From the NCBI RefSeq assembly GCF_019048845.1, contig NZ_CP077426.1, forward strand, positions 295,501 through 359,500: a stretch of 64,000 nt of DNA. Reading direction: 5' to 3'. The stretch is from Vibrio mimicus. Lineage in GTDB: Bacteria > Pseudomonadota > Gammaproteobacteria > Enterobacterales > Vibrionaceae. The position numbers were made by a program, and so were the translations under genes. The notes under the pieces are model-generated. The model worked only from the letters and a program-made list of their open reading frames with translations, was not told the DNA's origin and searched no databases. Below are positions 8,970 to 17,760 of this stretch, piece by piece. How positions within the stretch are numbered: the first letter of the stretch is position 1; every line of letters starts with the position of its first letter.

Positions 8970-9803
8970 ATGAAAAAGCAGCGCGCCTTTCTGAAATGGG
9001 CTGGGGGTAAATATAGCCTAGTAGAAGACATTCAACGTCATCTACCTGAGGCTCGTGAGCTCGTGGAGCCTTTTGTTGGCGCTGGTTCGGTTTTTCTTAA
9101 CACCGATTTCGAGCGTTATCTGCTGGCAGACATCAATCCGGATCTGATCAATTTCTACAATTTGCTGAAAACGCAGCCGCAGTCTTACATCTCGGAAGCC
9201 AAGCGTTGGTTCGTGCCGGAAAATAACCGCAAAGAAGCCTATCTCGACATTCGTAAGCAGTTTAACCAAAGCGATGATGTGATGTTTCGCTCATTGGCTT
9301 TCTTGTATATGAACCGTTTTGGTTTTAATGGCTTGTGCCGTTACAACAAAAAAGGCGGTTTCAATGTCCCCTTTGGTTCCTACAAAAAACCCTATTTCCC
9401 AGAGCAAGAACTCGAGTTTTTTGCTGAAAAAGCGCAGCGTGCCACCTTTATTTGTGCCTCTTATCATGAGACTTTTGCTCGTGCGCAAAGCGATAGCGTG
9501 ATTTATTGTGATCCGCCATACGCACCGTTATCGAATACGGCCAACTTTACCTCTTATGCAGGTAATGGTTTCACTATGCTAGATCAGAAAGCCTTGGCAG
9601 ATATGGCTGATAACACGGCAAAAGAGCGTAGAATTCCTGTGCTGATTTCTAATCATGATACGGCTCAGACTCGAGATATTTATCAAAATGCAAAGCTTAG
9701 TGTAGTCAAAGTGAACCGTACCATCAGCCGAAATGGGGCTGGTCGTAATAAAGTGGATGAGCTACTGGCGCTGTTCACCCCTCCTCTTCAACACGAACAG
9801 TGA
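8970..9803 (+). CDS. dam: DNA adenine methyltransferase (GATC)
   Basis: Dam transfers a methyl group from S-adenosylmethionine to the adenine N6 of GATC, directing mismatch repair and replication timing; it is essential in V. cholerae. The 277-residue protein has the alpha-group order: FLKWAGGK (residues 7-14) and the AdoMet motif EPFVGAGSVF (33-42), then the DNA-recognition region, then the catalytic DPPY at 181-184. The RNKVDELL tail is typical. It sits in the aroK-trpS cluster, 69 bases after damX. The spacer carries plausible promoter-like AT-rich sequence but no site I can fix. Confidence 0.97.
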   Translation: MKKQRAFLKWAGGKYSLVEDIQRHLPEARELVEPFVGAGSVFLNTDFERYLLADINPDLINFYNLLKTQPQSYISEAKRWFVPENNRKEAYLDIRKQFNQSDDVMFRSLAFLYMNRFGFNGLCRYNKKGGFNVPFGSYKKPYFPEQELEFFAEKAQRATFICASYHETFARAQSDSVIYCDPPYAPLSNTANFTSYAGNGFTMLDQKALADMADNTAKERRIPVLISNHDTAQTRDIYQNAKLSVVKVNRTISRNGAGRNKVDELLALFTPPLQHEQ

Positions 9804-9811
9804 TCTTGTAG

Positions 9812-9838
9812 GCTAAACGGGGGATTTCACCGTTTAGC
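9812..9838. repeat. Hairpin in the dam-rpe gap without a T-run
   Basis: GCTAAACGG (9812-9820) and CCGTTTAGC (9830-9838) form a perfect 9-bp stem with a 9-base loop just after the dam stop. It lacks the following T-run of an intrinsic terminator. It may damp read-through or protect the dam mRNA 3' end (inference). Confidence 0.5.
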
Positions 9839-9929
9839 TGCAGGCTGTGCGCTAGGATCTCATCTCGAGCTTAGGTAGAATGGCGGCCACATTGTGTTCA
9901 GCTCGCATTCCATTCCACATGAGGTCGGT

Positions 9930-10604
9930 ATGAAAGATTTTCTCATTGCTCCATCCATTCTCTCCGCAGATTTTGCTCGTTTAGGTGAAGACGTTGCCAA
10001 GGTACTGGCCGCTGGCGCGGATGTGGTGCATTTCGATGTGATGGACAACCACTACGTACCGAACCTGACGTTTGGTGCGCCGATTTGTAAAGCCCTTCGT
10101 GATTACGGCATTACAGCACCCATTGATGTGCATTTGATGGTGAAACCGGTTGATCGCATCATTCCAGACTTTGCCAAAGCTGGTGCTTCCATGATCACTT
10201 TCCATGTCGAAGCCTCAGAGCACGTGGACCGTACTTTGCAGCTCATCAAAGAGTGCGGCTGTCAGGCGGGCGTGGTACTGAATCCAGCGACACCTCTACA
10301 TCATCTGGATTACATCATGGATAAAGTCGATTTGATTTTGCTGATGTCGGTGAACCCAGGCTTTGGAGGACAATCTTTCATTCCGCATACCTTAGATAAA
10401 CTGCGCGCGGTGCGTGAGCGTATTAAGCAAAGCGGGCGTCCAATTCGTTTGGAAATTGATGGTGGCGTGAAAGTGGACAATATTCGTGAAATTGCTGAAG
10501 CGGGTGCCGATATGTTTGTGGCAGGCTCTGCCATTTTTGGCCAGCCTGATTACCAAGCGGTGATTGAGCAGATGCGCGCTGAACTGGCGAAAGCCAAGAT
10601 TTAA
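9930..10604 (+). CDS. rpe: Ribulose-phosphate 3-epimerase
   Basis: Rpe interconverts D-ribulose 5-phosphate and D-xylulose 5-phosphate in the pentose phosphate pathway. The 224-residue TIM barrel starts [14 protein letters not shown] and contains [17 protein letters not shown] (metal His and catalytic Asp), DVHLMV, the [11 protein letters not shown] phosphate loop, and EIDGGV with the second catalytic Asp. The ATG at 9930 follows GAGGT with 4-base spacing. A longer in-frame reading from 9894 lacks a ribosome site and adds non-homologous residues. Its place between dam and gph is conserved. Confidence 0.97.
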   Translation: MKDFLIAPSILSADFARLGEDVAKVLAAGADVVHFDVMDNHYVPNLTFGAPICKALRDYGITAPIDVHLMVKPVDRIIPDFAKAGASMITFHVEASEHVDRTLQLIKECGCQAGVVLNPATPLHHLDYIMDKVDLILLMSVNPGFGGQSFIPHTLDKLRAVRERIKQSGRPIRLEIDGGVKVDNIREIAEAGADMFVAGSAIFGQPDYQAVIEQMRAELAKAKI

Positions 10605-10623
10605 TCTGATTTAGGATCGTGTT

Positions 10624-11304
10624 TTGAAATCCATAAAATTAATTGCTTTTGATTTGGATGGTACGCTGCTCGACAGCGTGCCGGATTTAGCGGTAGCGGC
10701 GGATCAAGCGGCGCGTGCGGTCGGCTATCCAGCGGTGAGCGAAGCGCAAGTGCGTGATTATGTCGGCAATGGTGCGGATGTGTTGATTGCGCGCGCTCTG
10801 AGCCAGAGCTTAACGATCAATCCTGAATTAAGTGAAGAGTTGCGTGCACAAGCGCGCCACCTGTTTGATGAGTTTTATGAACAAACAGGGCACAAGCTGA
10901 GCCACCTGTACCCTAATGTTAAAACCACGCTTTTAGAGCTGCATCAAGCGGGCTTTATTCTGGCGCTCGTGACCAATAAGCCTTCTAAATTTGTGCCAGA
11001 TGTTCTAGAGCAACACGGCATCGCGCACTTTTTCAGTGATGTGATTGGCGGTGATACCTTCCCGAATAAAAAGCCGGATCCGATGGCGCTGAATTGGTTA
11101 TTAGAGAAACATCAGTTGAACGCTGAGCAAATGTTGATGGTCGGGGATTCGAAAAACGACATTCTGGCGGCAAAAAATGCTGGGTGTTATTCCTTCGGTT
11201 TAACCTATGGCTACAACCACGGTGAACCGATTGCCAATGCGGAACCAAACTTCGTCTCCGATGACATTGGTACTCTGCTTGAAGTGGTGCTCGTTTCGGC
11301 GTAA
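10624..11304 (+). CDS. gph: Phosphoglycolate phosphatase (HAD family)
   Basis: Gph removes phosphate from 2-phosphoglycolate, a product of 3'-phosphoglycolate DNA-end repair. The 226-residue HAD hydrolase shows motif I DLDGTLLDSVPDL (residues 9-21, nucleophile and acid Asp), a helical cap, motif II LVTNKPSKF, motif III lysine in FPNKKPDP, and motif IV MVGDSKNDILAAKNAG. The start is a TTG at 10624 behind AGGAT; homology begins there (KSIKLIAFDLDGT), so the rare start codon is likely real. It is 19 bases after rpe. Confidence 0.94.
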   Translation: MKSIKLIAFDLDGTLLDSVPDLAVAADQAARAVGYPAVSEAQVRDYVGNGADVLIARALSQSLTINPELSEELRAQARHLFDEFYEQTGHKLSHLYPNVKTTLLELHQAGFILALVTNKPSKFVPDVLEQHGIAHFFSDVIGGDTFPNKKPDPMALNWLLEKHQLNAEQMLMVGDSKNDILAAKNAGCYSFGLTYGYNHGEPIANAEPNFVSDDIGTLLEVVLVSA

Positions 11305-11353
11305 AAGTTGCCGTTCACACTAGTAAAATACTCGTTAATGAGTACACTGCTTG

Positions 11354-11381
11354 AACCGCGCCGATTCCGTGCGCGGTTTTT
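11354..11381 (+). terminator. Intrinsic terminator between gph and trpS
   Basis: AACCGCGC (11354-11361) pairs with GCGCGGTT (11371-11378), followed by a short T-run. It could end the aroK-gph transcription unit or act as an attenuator in the trpS leader. Confidence 0.75.
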
Positions 11382-11429
11382 GTCACTTTGTTTTGTGTAA
11401 TTTCAATTTCATTCAAGGAAATCAAACCC

Positions 11430-12446
11430 ATGAGCAAACCCATTGTATTGAGTGGTGTTCAACCGTCAGGTGAACTAAGTATCGGTAACTACTTGGGTGC
11501 TCTACGTCAATGGCAACAGATGCAAGATGATTATGACTGCCAGTACTGTGTTGTGGATTTGCATGCGATTACGGTTCGTCAAGACCCGAAAGCACTGCAT
11601 GAAGCGACATTGGATGCTTTGGCTATCTGTCTCGCGGTTGGCGTTGATCCGAAAAAGAGCACGCTATTTGTTCAGTCACATGTACCTGAGCATGCTCAAC
11701 TCGGTTGGGTTTTGAACTGCTACACCCAGATGGGTGAGCTGAGCCGTATGACTCAGTTTAAAGACAAATCGGCACGTTATGCCAACGATGTTAACGCGGG
11801 TTTGTTTGGTTATCCGGTGCTGATGGCGGCGGATATTCTGCTGTATGGCGCACACCAAGTACCGGTGGGCAGCGACCAGAAACAACATTTGGAATTGGCG
11901 CGTGATATCGCGACCCGTTTCAACAATATCTACAGCCCAGAGCAACCGATTTTTACGATTCCTGAGCCTTACATTCCAACCGTGAATGCGCGGGTAATGA
12001 GTCTGCAAGATGCGACAAAGAAAATGTCCAAATCAGACGATAACCGCAAAAACGTGATCACCTTGTTGGAAGATCCTAAATCGATCATCAAGAAGATCAA
12101 TAAAGCGCAGACCGATGCGGAAACCCCACCGCGTATCGCTTACGATGTTGAAAACAAAGCAGGCATCGCGAACCTGATGGGACTCTATTCTGCAGCGACA
12201 GGTAAAACCTTCGCCGAAATCGAAGCTCAGTACGCAGGCGTTGAAATGTACGGCCCATTCAAGAAAGATGTGGGTGAGGCTGTGGTGGCCATGCTTGAAC
12301 CCGTGCAAGCAGAATACCAACGCATCCGTAACGATCGCGAATACCTGAACAGTGTAATGCGTGATGGCGCAGAAAAAGCCTCGGCAAAAGCGCTGCAAAC
12401 GCTGAAAAAAGTCTATGCGGCGGTTGGTTTTGTGGCGCGTCCTTAA
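11430..12446 (+). CDS. trpS: Tryptophanyl-tRNA synthetase
   Basis: TrpS charges tRNA-Trp in the cytoplasm. The 338-residue class I enzyme has the HIGH-type signature [12 protein letters not shown] (residues 12-23), the specificity region [25 protein letters not shown], and the KMSKS loop (KKMSKSDDN, about 194-202). The ATG at 11430 is preceded by CAAGGAA with good spacing. An upstream in-frame extension of 14 residues is discarded because it is not family-like and covers the leader. The gene closes the aroK-trpS cluster and is followed by a strong terminator. Confidence 0.97.
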   Translation: MSKPIVLSGVQPSGELSIGNYLGALRQWQQMQDDYDCQYCVVDLHAITVRQDPKALHEATLDALAICLAVGVDPKKSTLFVQSHVPEHAQLGWVLNCYTQMGELSRMTQFKDKSARYANDVNAGLFGYPVLMAADILLYGAHQVPVGSDQKQHLELARDIATRFNNIYSPEQPIFTIPEPYIPTVNARVMSLQDATKKMSKSDDNRKNVITLLEDPKSIIKKINKAQTDAETPPRIAYDVENKAGIANLMGLYSAATGKTFAEIEAQYAGVEMYGPFKKDVGEAVVAMLEPVQAEYQRIRNDREYLNSVMRDGAEKASAKALQTLKKVYAAVGFVARP

Positions 12447-12478
12447 GCCAAAGCGAGCACAATCAAGTCACAGTGAAT

Positions 12479-12508
12479 AAAGCTAGGGTTTCCTAGCTTT
12501 ATTTTTTG
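12479..12508 (+). terminator. Intrinsic terminator after trpS
   Basis: AAAGCTAGG (12479-12487) pairs with CCTAGCTTT (12492-12500) across a 4-base loop, followed by ATTTTTTG. Confidence 0.9.
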
Positions 12509-12611
12509 CACGCGAGATAGGTTTGCACAGAGCGAAAGTATTTGCGGAATTCTCCCATCTGCGTTTCACACGGCTACACTTAAAACACCGAAATTTAAAA
12601 GAGTGTTAGCC

Positions 12612-13376
12612 ATGAGATTCATGTTGCTGTTGATGCTAGTCGGGATGGCGCATGGAGCGCTAGCCAACCCCTTACGTGTCTGCGTTGGGGACGTTAATGT
12701 CTGGCCACCGTTTACCTATTGGCAAGGCAGCTCTGCACAAGAAAAGGCAGAATCATTGACGGGATCAGCCACGACCTTGGTGCTCGAAGCTCTGAAAAAA
12801 CAAGAGATCGAATACCAACTGCATTTCATGCCATGGGCTCGGGTTCAACAAGAATTGGCGCAAGCGACAGGTCGCTGTGACCTAACTTGGGATGCTAGCT
12901 ATCGAGCCGAAAGGGTGGAATACAGCTATTTCTCGGTACCGCTCTATACGATCCAGTTGGGCTATTTCACCTTGCCGGAAAACAGTAAAGATTTGAATCT
13001 GGCTACCGATAGCGATGTGCTGTGTGGGGTCAATGGTTTTAACTACCAAAATTTCGCATTACCACGAGAGCCATCACTGACACTCAATTCTGTCCAGCAA
13101 GCCTTAAATATGCTGCAAAAAGAGCGTTGTGATTGGTTCGTGAGTGAAATTGAGCCAATTTATGGCGGGATCATGTTAGGACTCTATCAGTTAGATAGAC
13201 CGATTCAGCATCATTTTTTAGGCAAAACCAAGGAGTATCATGTGCAGGTTCGGCGTAGCCTACCGAACGCGATGCCACTATTAAACGGCCTCAATGAGTA
13301 CATTTTACAAGCCCAATCCAGCGGACATGCGCAAGTGGTTTTTGATCGCTTCTTGTCGATAACGCAAACCGAATAA
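12612..13376 (+). CDS. Periplasmic substrate-binding-like protein (family 3 fold)
   Basis: Exported protein of 254 residues with a signal peptide (MLLLMLVGMAHGALA, cut before NPLRVCV). The mature part starts LRVCVGDVNVWPPFTYWQ, the opening strand typical of amino-acid-type solute-binding proteins, with later blocks FMPWARVQQEL and CDLTWDASYRAERVEYSYFSVPLY. These resemble the short stand-alone binding-protein-like family common in Vibrio and Shewanella. No permease or ATPase gene lies nearby, so transport is not implied; it may be a sensor or an orphan binder. Start at ATG 12612; the in-frame GTG at 12603 is less likely. It is transcribed alone between the trpS terminator and xds. The ligand cannot be named. 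Confidence 0.75.
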   Translation: MRFMLLLMLVGMAHGALANPLRVCVGDVNVWPPFTYWQGSSAQEKAESLTGSATTLVLEALKKQEIEYQLHFMPWARVQQELAQATGRCDLTWDASYRAERVEYSYFSVPLYTIQLGYFTLPENSKDLNLATDSDVLCGVNGFNYQNFALPREPSLTLNSVQQALNMLQKERCDWFVSEIEPIYGGIMLGLYQLDRPIQHHFLGKTKEYHVQVRRSLPNAMPLLNGLNEYILQAQSSGHAQVVFDRFLSITQTE

Positions 13377-13645
13377 ATCGACGCCGTGGCCGTTATGGCT
13401 TCTTTCTCCTCCCAGAGTGGCTCATTCGCCGCTCTGACTATTTACCCCGCATGTTGAAACTTTGCGATGCATTCAAGTATTTACTCTATTGATGAGATGA
13501 ATATCTCGATATCAATGCTGAATGTTTTTGTGTTGCATTAAAAACAGTAACACTCATCGCGTAAAGTCGTTTTTCTTTAACACAATACTGGTTCAATACA
13601 CCCTGTTTTGTCTGTTAACCGCAAATAGGGAGGAGAAGGTACATC

Positions 13646-16264
13646 ATGGAAATGAGATCAACCCCGAATTTAACGCGCTCAACGTTAGCTTTAGCGATTA
13701 GCTTTGGCTTAGTGGCGCCAAGCTACGCTGACGTATTGATTTCTCAATACGTTGAAGGCAGTAGCTTCAATAAAGCGATTGAAATTGCCAATACGTCCGA
13801 TCACACGGTGAGCCTGAATGGCTACCAACTGGCGATGTCGACCAACGGCAGCGGCACTTGGGATAAAACTTTACCGCTCGATGGCCAAGTGATTGCGGCG
13901 CGCGATGTGCTGGTGATTGCCCACGGTAGCGCCAATAGTGCGATACTGGCGACCGCCGACCTAACCAACAACACAGTGGTTAACTTTAATGGCAATGATC
14001 CGATTGCGCTGCTCAATAGCGATGGTTCGGTGCATGACGTGGTCGGCAGTATGGGCGGCGCAGATTTTGCGAAAGACAACACGCTCGCCAGAACAACACT
14101 CACCCCAAGCGCTACTTACCAAGCTTCCGATTGGGCGACCCAAGGCAAAGACAATATTGATGGGCTTGGCGCACTGGATGTCACCACGCCACCGAGTGCC
14201 TTCAATTGTACGCTAGATGGTGCTGAACCAAGCTTTACCACCATCCAACAAATCCAAGGTGAAGGCAGCACTTCTCCCTATATCCAAGGTTATCCCTACA
14301 TCACCAATGAAGATTTCTTTGTCAAAGGTGTGGTGAGTGCAGTAACGACAGGACTGACTAAAGGCTTCTATCTGCAAGCGCTGGAAGATGACTACAACCC
14401 GAACACCTCGGAAGGTTTGTTCGTGTTTACCAACCAAAGCAGTTCTGATTTAGCACCGGGCGATGTGGTGTGCGTGAAGGGCAAAGTGCAGGAGTATTAC
14501 AACCTGACGCAGCTCAAAGCGGAAAACAATCAGTGGGTGAAACAAGGCCAGCAAGCTGCGCCACAAGCGCAAGCCATCGAGATCTTGCCTTCCGATGAAC
14601 ACTTTGCCCAGACGCTAGAGCGTTACGAAGGTATGTTGGTAAAAACGACACCTGAGCTGGATATGCGTGTGACTCGCACTTTTGGTTATGACTATGATTC
14701 GCGCCGTAACAACATGGTGCTGGCACAAGGTCGCATCAATATGCAGCCAAACCAGCAGCATCCTGCCGGTTCAGAGCAAGCTTCGCAGCAGAAGCTGGAT
14801 AACGCGCAGCGCCGCTTGTTTGTGGAATCCGATGCCAAAGCACCTGATGGACAAATTCCGTATTACCCGACATTTGGTCGTACCGATGTCGATCAAGATG
14901 GTTCAACCGAAGACTATATCCGAATTGATGATACGGTTTCAGGCCTCGAAGGGGTTGTGAGCTACAGCTATAACGAATATCGCCTGATTGCAACCAACAC
15001 CATCTCGGCAGAAAATCTGGTGCATAACGCACCGCGTCAAGCTAAGCCAGATCTGGATGAAGGCGATCTGCGCATTGCCACGTTCAACGTACTTAACTAT
15101 TTCAACTCGCCGTTTGGTGGCGATGCTAACCAACATGGGGATAACCGTGGCGCCAACAATCTGGCTGAATTTGAAGTGCAGCAAGCCAAGATTGTGAATG
15201 CGATTGTCCGTTTGGATGCCGATATCGTGGGTTTGATGGAAATTGAGAACAACGGCTTTGGTGAAGGTTCGGCGATTGCGCAATTGGTTAATCAGATCAA
15301 TAGCCAAATCGCGGATAAGAAAAAACATTACCGCTTTGTGGCGATTGATTCGAATGGCGATGGCAAAACCGATGCTGCCGATTCACTGGGTACCGATGTG
15401 ATCACCACAGGTGTTATCTACCGCGATAAAGTGGTGAAGTTGGCGCAAAATCGTGTCATCCCAATGCCAAGCCAGCAAGCACCAGAGGTGGTAGATACCA
15501 ATGGTAAAGTGATTGAAGATGGCAAAAACTATCAGCGTGATACGCTTGCCCCAACCTTTAAAATCAAAGGTGGCAACGAGAAAATCACTGTCGCGGTGAA
15601 TCACCTCAAATCGAAAGGATCAGCGTGTTGGGAAGATGCCGCGCCCGTTGAGCAAGGTGGACAAGCAGGCCAAGATCTCGATTACCAAGGCGCTTGTGAA
15701 AACTTCCGTGTCGCCGCAGCGGTAGCGTTGGGTGATGCGCTGGCGAAAATCGATGGGCATAAAGTGATTCTCGGTGATATGAACTCATACGGCATGGAAG
15801 ATCCTATGCTGGTGCTGACGGACTACACACCTGAGAAATACGGCAAAACCATTCGCGCCGCACGCAATACCTACATTGCCGGTGTGGAGCAGTTTGGAGA
15901 TGCAGGCGCAGAGATCAAACACAGCTACGGTTATCTCAACGCAGTTGCCATCAAACATCCAGACAGTTGGAGCTACTCATTTAATGATGAAGTCGGCGCG
16001 CTGGATCATCTGTTGGTTAGCCCAAGCCTTAAACATAAAGTCGTGGATGCGACCGATTGGCATATTAACGGTGCAGAGTCGACCTTGTTTGACTACAACG
16101 ATGAGTTCAAAGGCAACCTGCCGAAATACAAGGATCAGTTCCGCGCCTCGGATCATGATCCTGCGGTACTGGAGCTTAACATCTACGGCGGCTCATTAGG
16201 TTTAGGCGCACTGCTTGGCTTATTGGGGCTTGGTATTTGGCGTCGCCGTACTTCGCACGCTTGA
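13646..16264 (+). CDS. xds: Extracellular nuclease Xds-type, with GlyGly-CTERM sorting tail
   Basis: Large secreted nuclease of 872 residues. Order seen: signal peptide (ending near SYA-DVLIS, residue about 29); lamin-tail-type beta domain (about 30-160, ISQYVEGSSFNKAIEIAN); an OB-fold segment (about 195-400); and an endonuclease/exonuclease/phosphatase domain (about 475-840) with IATFNVLNYF, GLMEIENNGFG, VNHLKSKGSACW, ILGDMNSYGMEDPM and SDHDPAVLEL, the acidic and His residues of the family. The C-terminus is a GlyGly-CTERM tail: YGGSLGLGALLGLLGLG, then RRR. Such tails mark type II secretion substrates processed by rhombosortase. In V. cholerae Xds degrades extracellular DNA, feeds on it and shapes biofilm. 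A strong GGGAGGAGAAGG ribosome site precedes the ATG. Confidence 0.93.
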   Translation: MEMRSTPNLTRSTLALAISFGLVAPSYADVLISQYVEGSSFNKAIEIANTSDHTVSLNGYQLAMSTNGSGTWDKTLPLDGQVIAARDVLVIAHGSANSAILATADLTNNTVVNFNGNDPIALLNSDGSVHDVVGSMGGADFAKDNTLARTTLTPSATYQASDWATQGKDNIDGLGALDVTTPPSAFNCTLDGAEPSFTTIQQIQGEGSTSPYIQGYPYITNEDFFVKGVVSAVTTGLTKGFYLQALEDDYNPNTSEGLFVFTNQSSSDLAPGDVVCVKGKVQEYYNLTQLKAENNQWVKQGQQAAPQAQAIEILPSDEHFAQTLERYEGMLVKTTPELDMRVTRTFGYDYDSRRNNMVLAQGRINMQPNQQHPAGSEQASQQKLDNAQRRLFVESDAKAPDGQIPYYPTFGRTDVDQDGSTEDYIRIDDTVSGLEGVVSYSYNEYRLIATNTISAENLVHNAPRQAKPDLDEGDLRIATFNVLNYFNSPFGGDANQHGDNRGANNLAEFEVQQAKIVNAIVRLDADIVGLMEIENNGFGEGSAIAQLVNQINSQIADKKKHYRFVAIDSNGDGKTDAADSLGTDVITTGVIYRDKVVKLAQNRVIPMPSQQAPEVVDTNGKVIEDGKNYQRDTLAPTFKIKGGNEKITVAVNHLKSKGSACWEDAAPVEQGGQAGQDLDYQGACENFRVAAAVALGDALAKIDGHKVILGDMNSYGMEDPMLVLTDYTPEKYGKTIRAARNTYIAGVEQFGDAGAEIKHSYGYLNAVAIKHPDSWSYSFNDEVGALDHLLVSPSLKHKVVDATDWHINGAESTLFDYNDEFKGNLPKYKDQFRASDHDPAVLELNIYGGSLGLGALLGLLGLGIWRRRTSHA

Positions 16265-16272
16265 TTGATGAA

Positions 16273-16305
16273 AAAGAGCGCGGCGTTGACCGCGCTCTTT
16301 ACTGC
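16273..16305. terminator. Strong bidirectional intrinsic terminator after xds
   Basis: AAAGAGCGCGG (16273-16283) pairs with CCGCGCTCTTT (16290-16300) across a 6-base loop. A-rich sequence on the left gives a T-run on the minus strand, so it can also stop transcripts coming from the hydrolase gene. Confidence 0.9.
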
Positions 16306-16331
16306 TTAAAGTCAGGAGTAGTTGCTATATT

Positions 16332-16441
16332 TATCCCTTTCCTACTTGACGCAGCAATGATGTTTATTTCACACCAATTACATTATCTATGCTCATGGGG
16401 ATGAACTCACTGCGCCTACCTGCAATTACAAGTCGTTTTGG
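16332..16441 (-). repeat. Dispersed Vibrio intergenic repeat, copy A
   Basis: Read on the minus strand this shares long blocks with the copy at 18705-18812, for example GTGAGTT-ATCCCCATGAGCAT. It ends in a GGGATA-like terminus at 16332-16338; its other end abuts the stop codon of the hydrolase gene. The overall pattern (a CCCAAA-type beginning, TTGCAG, CCCCATGAGC and an AAGTAGGAAAGGG-type end) is that of a widespread palindromic repeat I recall from Vibrionaceae and Yersinia genomes. Its termini are more decayed than those of copy B. Confidence 0.7.
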
Positions 16442-16443
16442 CC

Positions 16444-17760
16444 TTACTCTATATTAACATCGTAAGCTCCCGTTGTTGCATCGTTGCTTACGTTAACCTT
16501 GAACAGAGTATGCGAAGGTGTTGAGCCTGTTGCAGAACCCAGTTGAACGGTACGAGTGCCGAGTACGCCATCTCGCCATGAAGAGAGTTGGATAGTGGCG
16601 GTACGGCCTTCAGCGCGTGAATAATTAGCGACAGAGATGGTGTAAATTCCCGTTTGCAGCTTGTTGATATCACAAGAAGCAAAATAATGTTCAGGCCCAT
16701 TCGCGACCGTATTATCTACGTCTAAATAGCCTGTTGATCCTGTGAGATTTGAATAGTAAACATGTGAACCATTCGGTTCATAAGTGTGCAAATCGACATC
16801 CCCTGGGCCATCCCAAGTCAGAGTCGCAGTGAAAAATCCCGAAGAGGCTTGAGCCGGAGGGGAGACCAGAGTATCTAGTGCGTGTTGGATATGTGAATTA
16901 ACACGGTTTGCAACAGAAAGCGCACCGTTAATATAAATTTCGATAAAACCATGACCTAATGGATCGCGTTTACCATTGGTACCTGCTGGGCGCAGCAAAT
17001 AGCCAGGGATGCTATCGGTGTTATCGGCGACATTCCCCGTCAATCTCAGTCCGTTGATCACAAGATCGAGATCGGCGAGCGAGTGAGGGCCTGATAAACG
17101 TGGAGAAGCTGGTGCAATATGGACCACACTGACCGATTCTCCTGGTAGAAGCCTGAGCGCGTAGTCATAGGCTGGATTAACAAATAAGTTACCTTGCGAG
17201 TGAGCAACAAACAGTAGTTTTTTCCCTTCTAGTGCCCAGTTTTCAATCCGTGCTCTATGTTCTGCGTAGTTGACATTGGTAGGGGGATTTCCAAAACTGC
17301 CTGTGAGCAAAGCAATGGTTTTTGCCTTAGTCCATTCAACAAATCCCTCAAGAATACCTGCTGTACTACTGACGGTATCAATAATTTTCCGCCACCATGG
17401 GCCATCGCCTCTGATCGCTTCGAAGAAGAGTTCAAAACGTCCTTCCAACAGCGCACCATGTTCGAGCAAGCGTTGTTCAAAAGTTTCAACAAAATCTTCA
17501 AACCCAGCGGTGTAGTTATACAACAGCTCGTAACGGATGGGTTCTTCTTGTGCATTCTTTACACCATGAATACGCTTGAGTTCAAAAAGCGACATAGTGG
17601 CTTGAAGAGCTGTATTTTGCACACCATTAAAAAAACCAACGACAATGCCATTATCTTGGCAGGCGGAAGGGGGTGTTTGAGCTACAGCAGAGGCGGGAAT
17701 ACTGAATATCAGTAGAAGCGCTAAGGAATAGTGCAACATAATCTGAATGAGTTTATTCAC
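16444..17760 (-). CDS. Secreted alpha/beta hydrolase-like protein with C-terminal DUF2135-like domain
   Basis: Exported protein of 438 residues, function unknown. Signal peptide at about residues 9-28 (LHYSLALLLIFSIPASAVAQ). A hydrolase-like domain contains VAHSQGN with putative nucleophile Ser188, a nearby DLDLVINGL acid region, and DPLGHGF with a candidate catalytic His270. From about residue 311 a beta domain begins LTWDGPGDVDLHTYEPNGSH, the pattern of DUF2135/YfaP-type modules that may bind metal or ligand. The start is a GTG at 17760 with AAGGAGAAACTT upstream. It overlaps the stop of the preceding chitin-binding-like gene by 8 bases (17753-17760), so the two are translationally coupled. 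The substrate could be a lipid, an ester or a polysaccharide decoration; I cannot choose. Confidence 0.7.
   Translation of the reverse strand: MNKLIQIMLHYSLALLLIFSIPASAVAQTPPSACQDNGIVVGFFNGVQNTALQATMSLFELKRIHGVKNAQEEPIRYELLYNYTAGFEDFVETFEQRLLEHGALLEGRFELFFEAIRGDGPWWRKIIDTVSSTAGILEGFVEWTKAKTIALLTGSFGNPPTNVNYAEHRARIENWALEGKKLLFVAHSQGNLFVNPAYDYALRLLPGESVSVVHIAPASPRLSGPHSLADLDLVINGLRLTGNVADNTDSIPGYLLRPAGTNGKRDPLGHGFIEIYINGALSVANRVNSHIQHALDTLVSPPAQASSGFFTATLTWDGPGDVDLHTYEPNGSHVYYSNLTGSTGYLDVDNTVANGPEHYFASCDINKLQTGIYTISVANYSRAEGRTATIQLSSWRDGVLGTRTVQLGSATGSTPSHTLFKVNVSNDATTGAYDVNIE

Noticed and set aside
13589..13616. Possible Pho box before xds (repeated CTGTT/CTGGT)
   Set aside because: The repeats are 9 and 14 bases apart, not the 11-base spacing of PhoB direct repeats, and the core matches are short.
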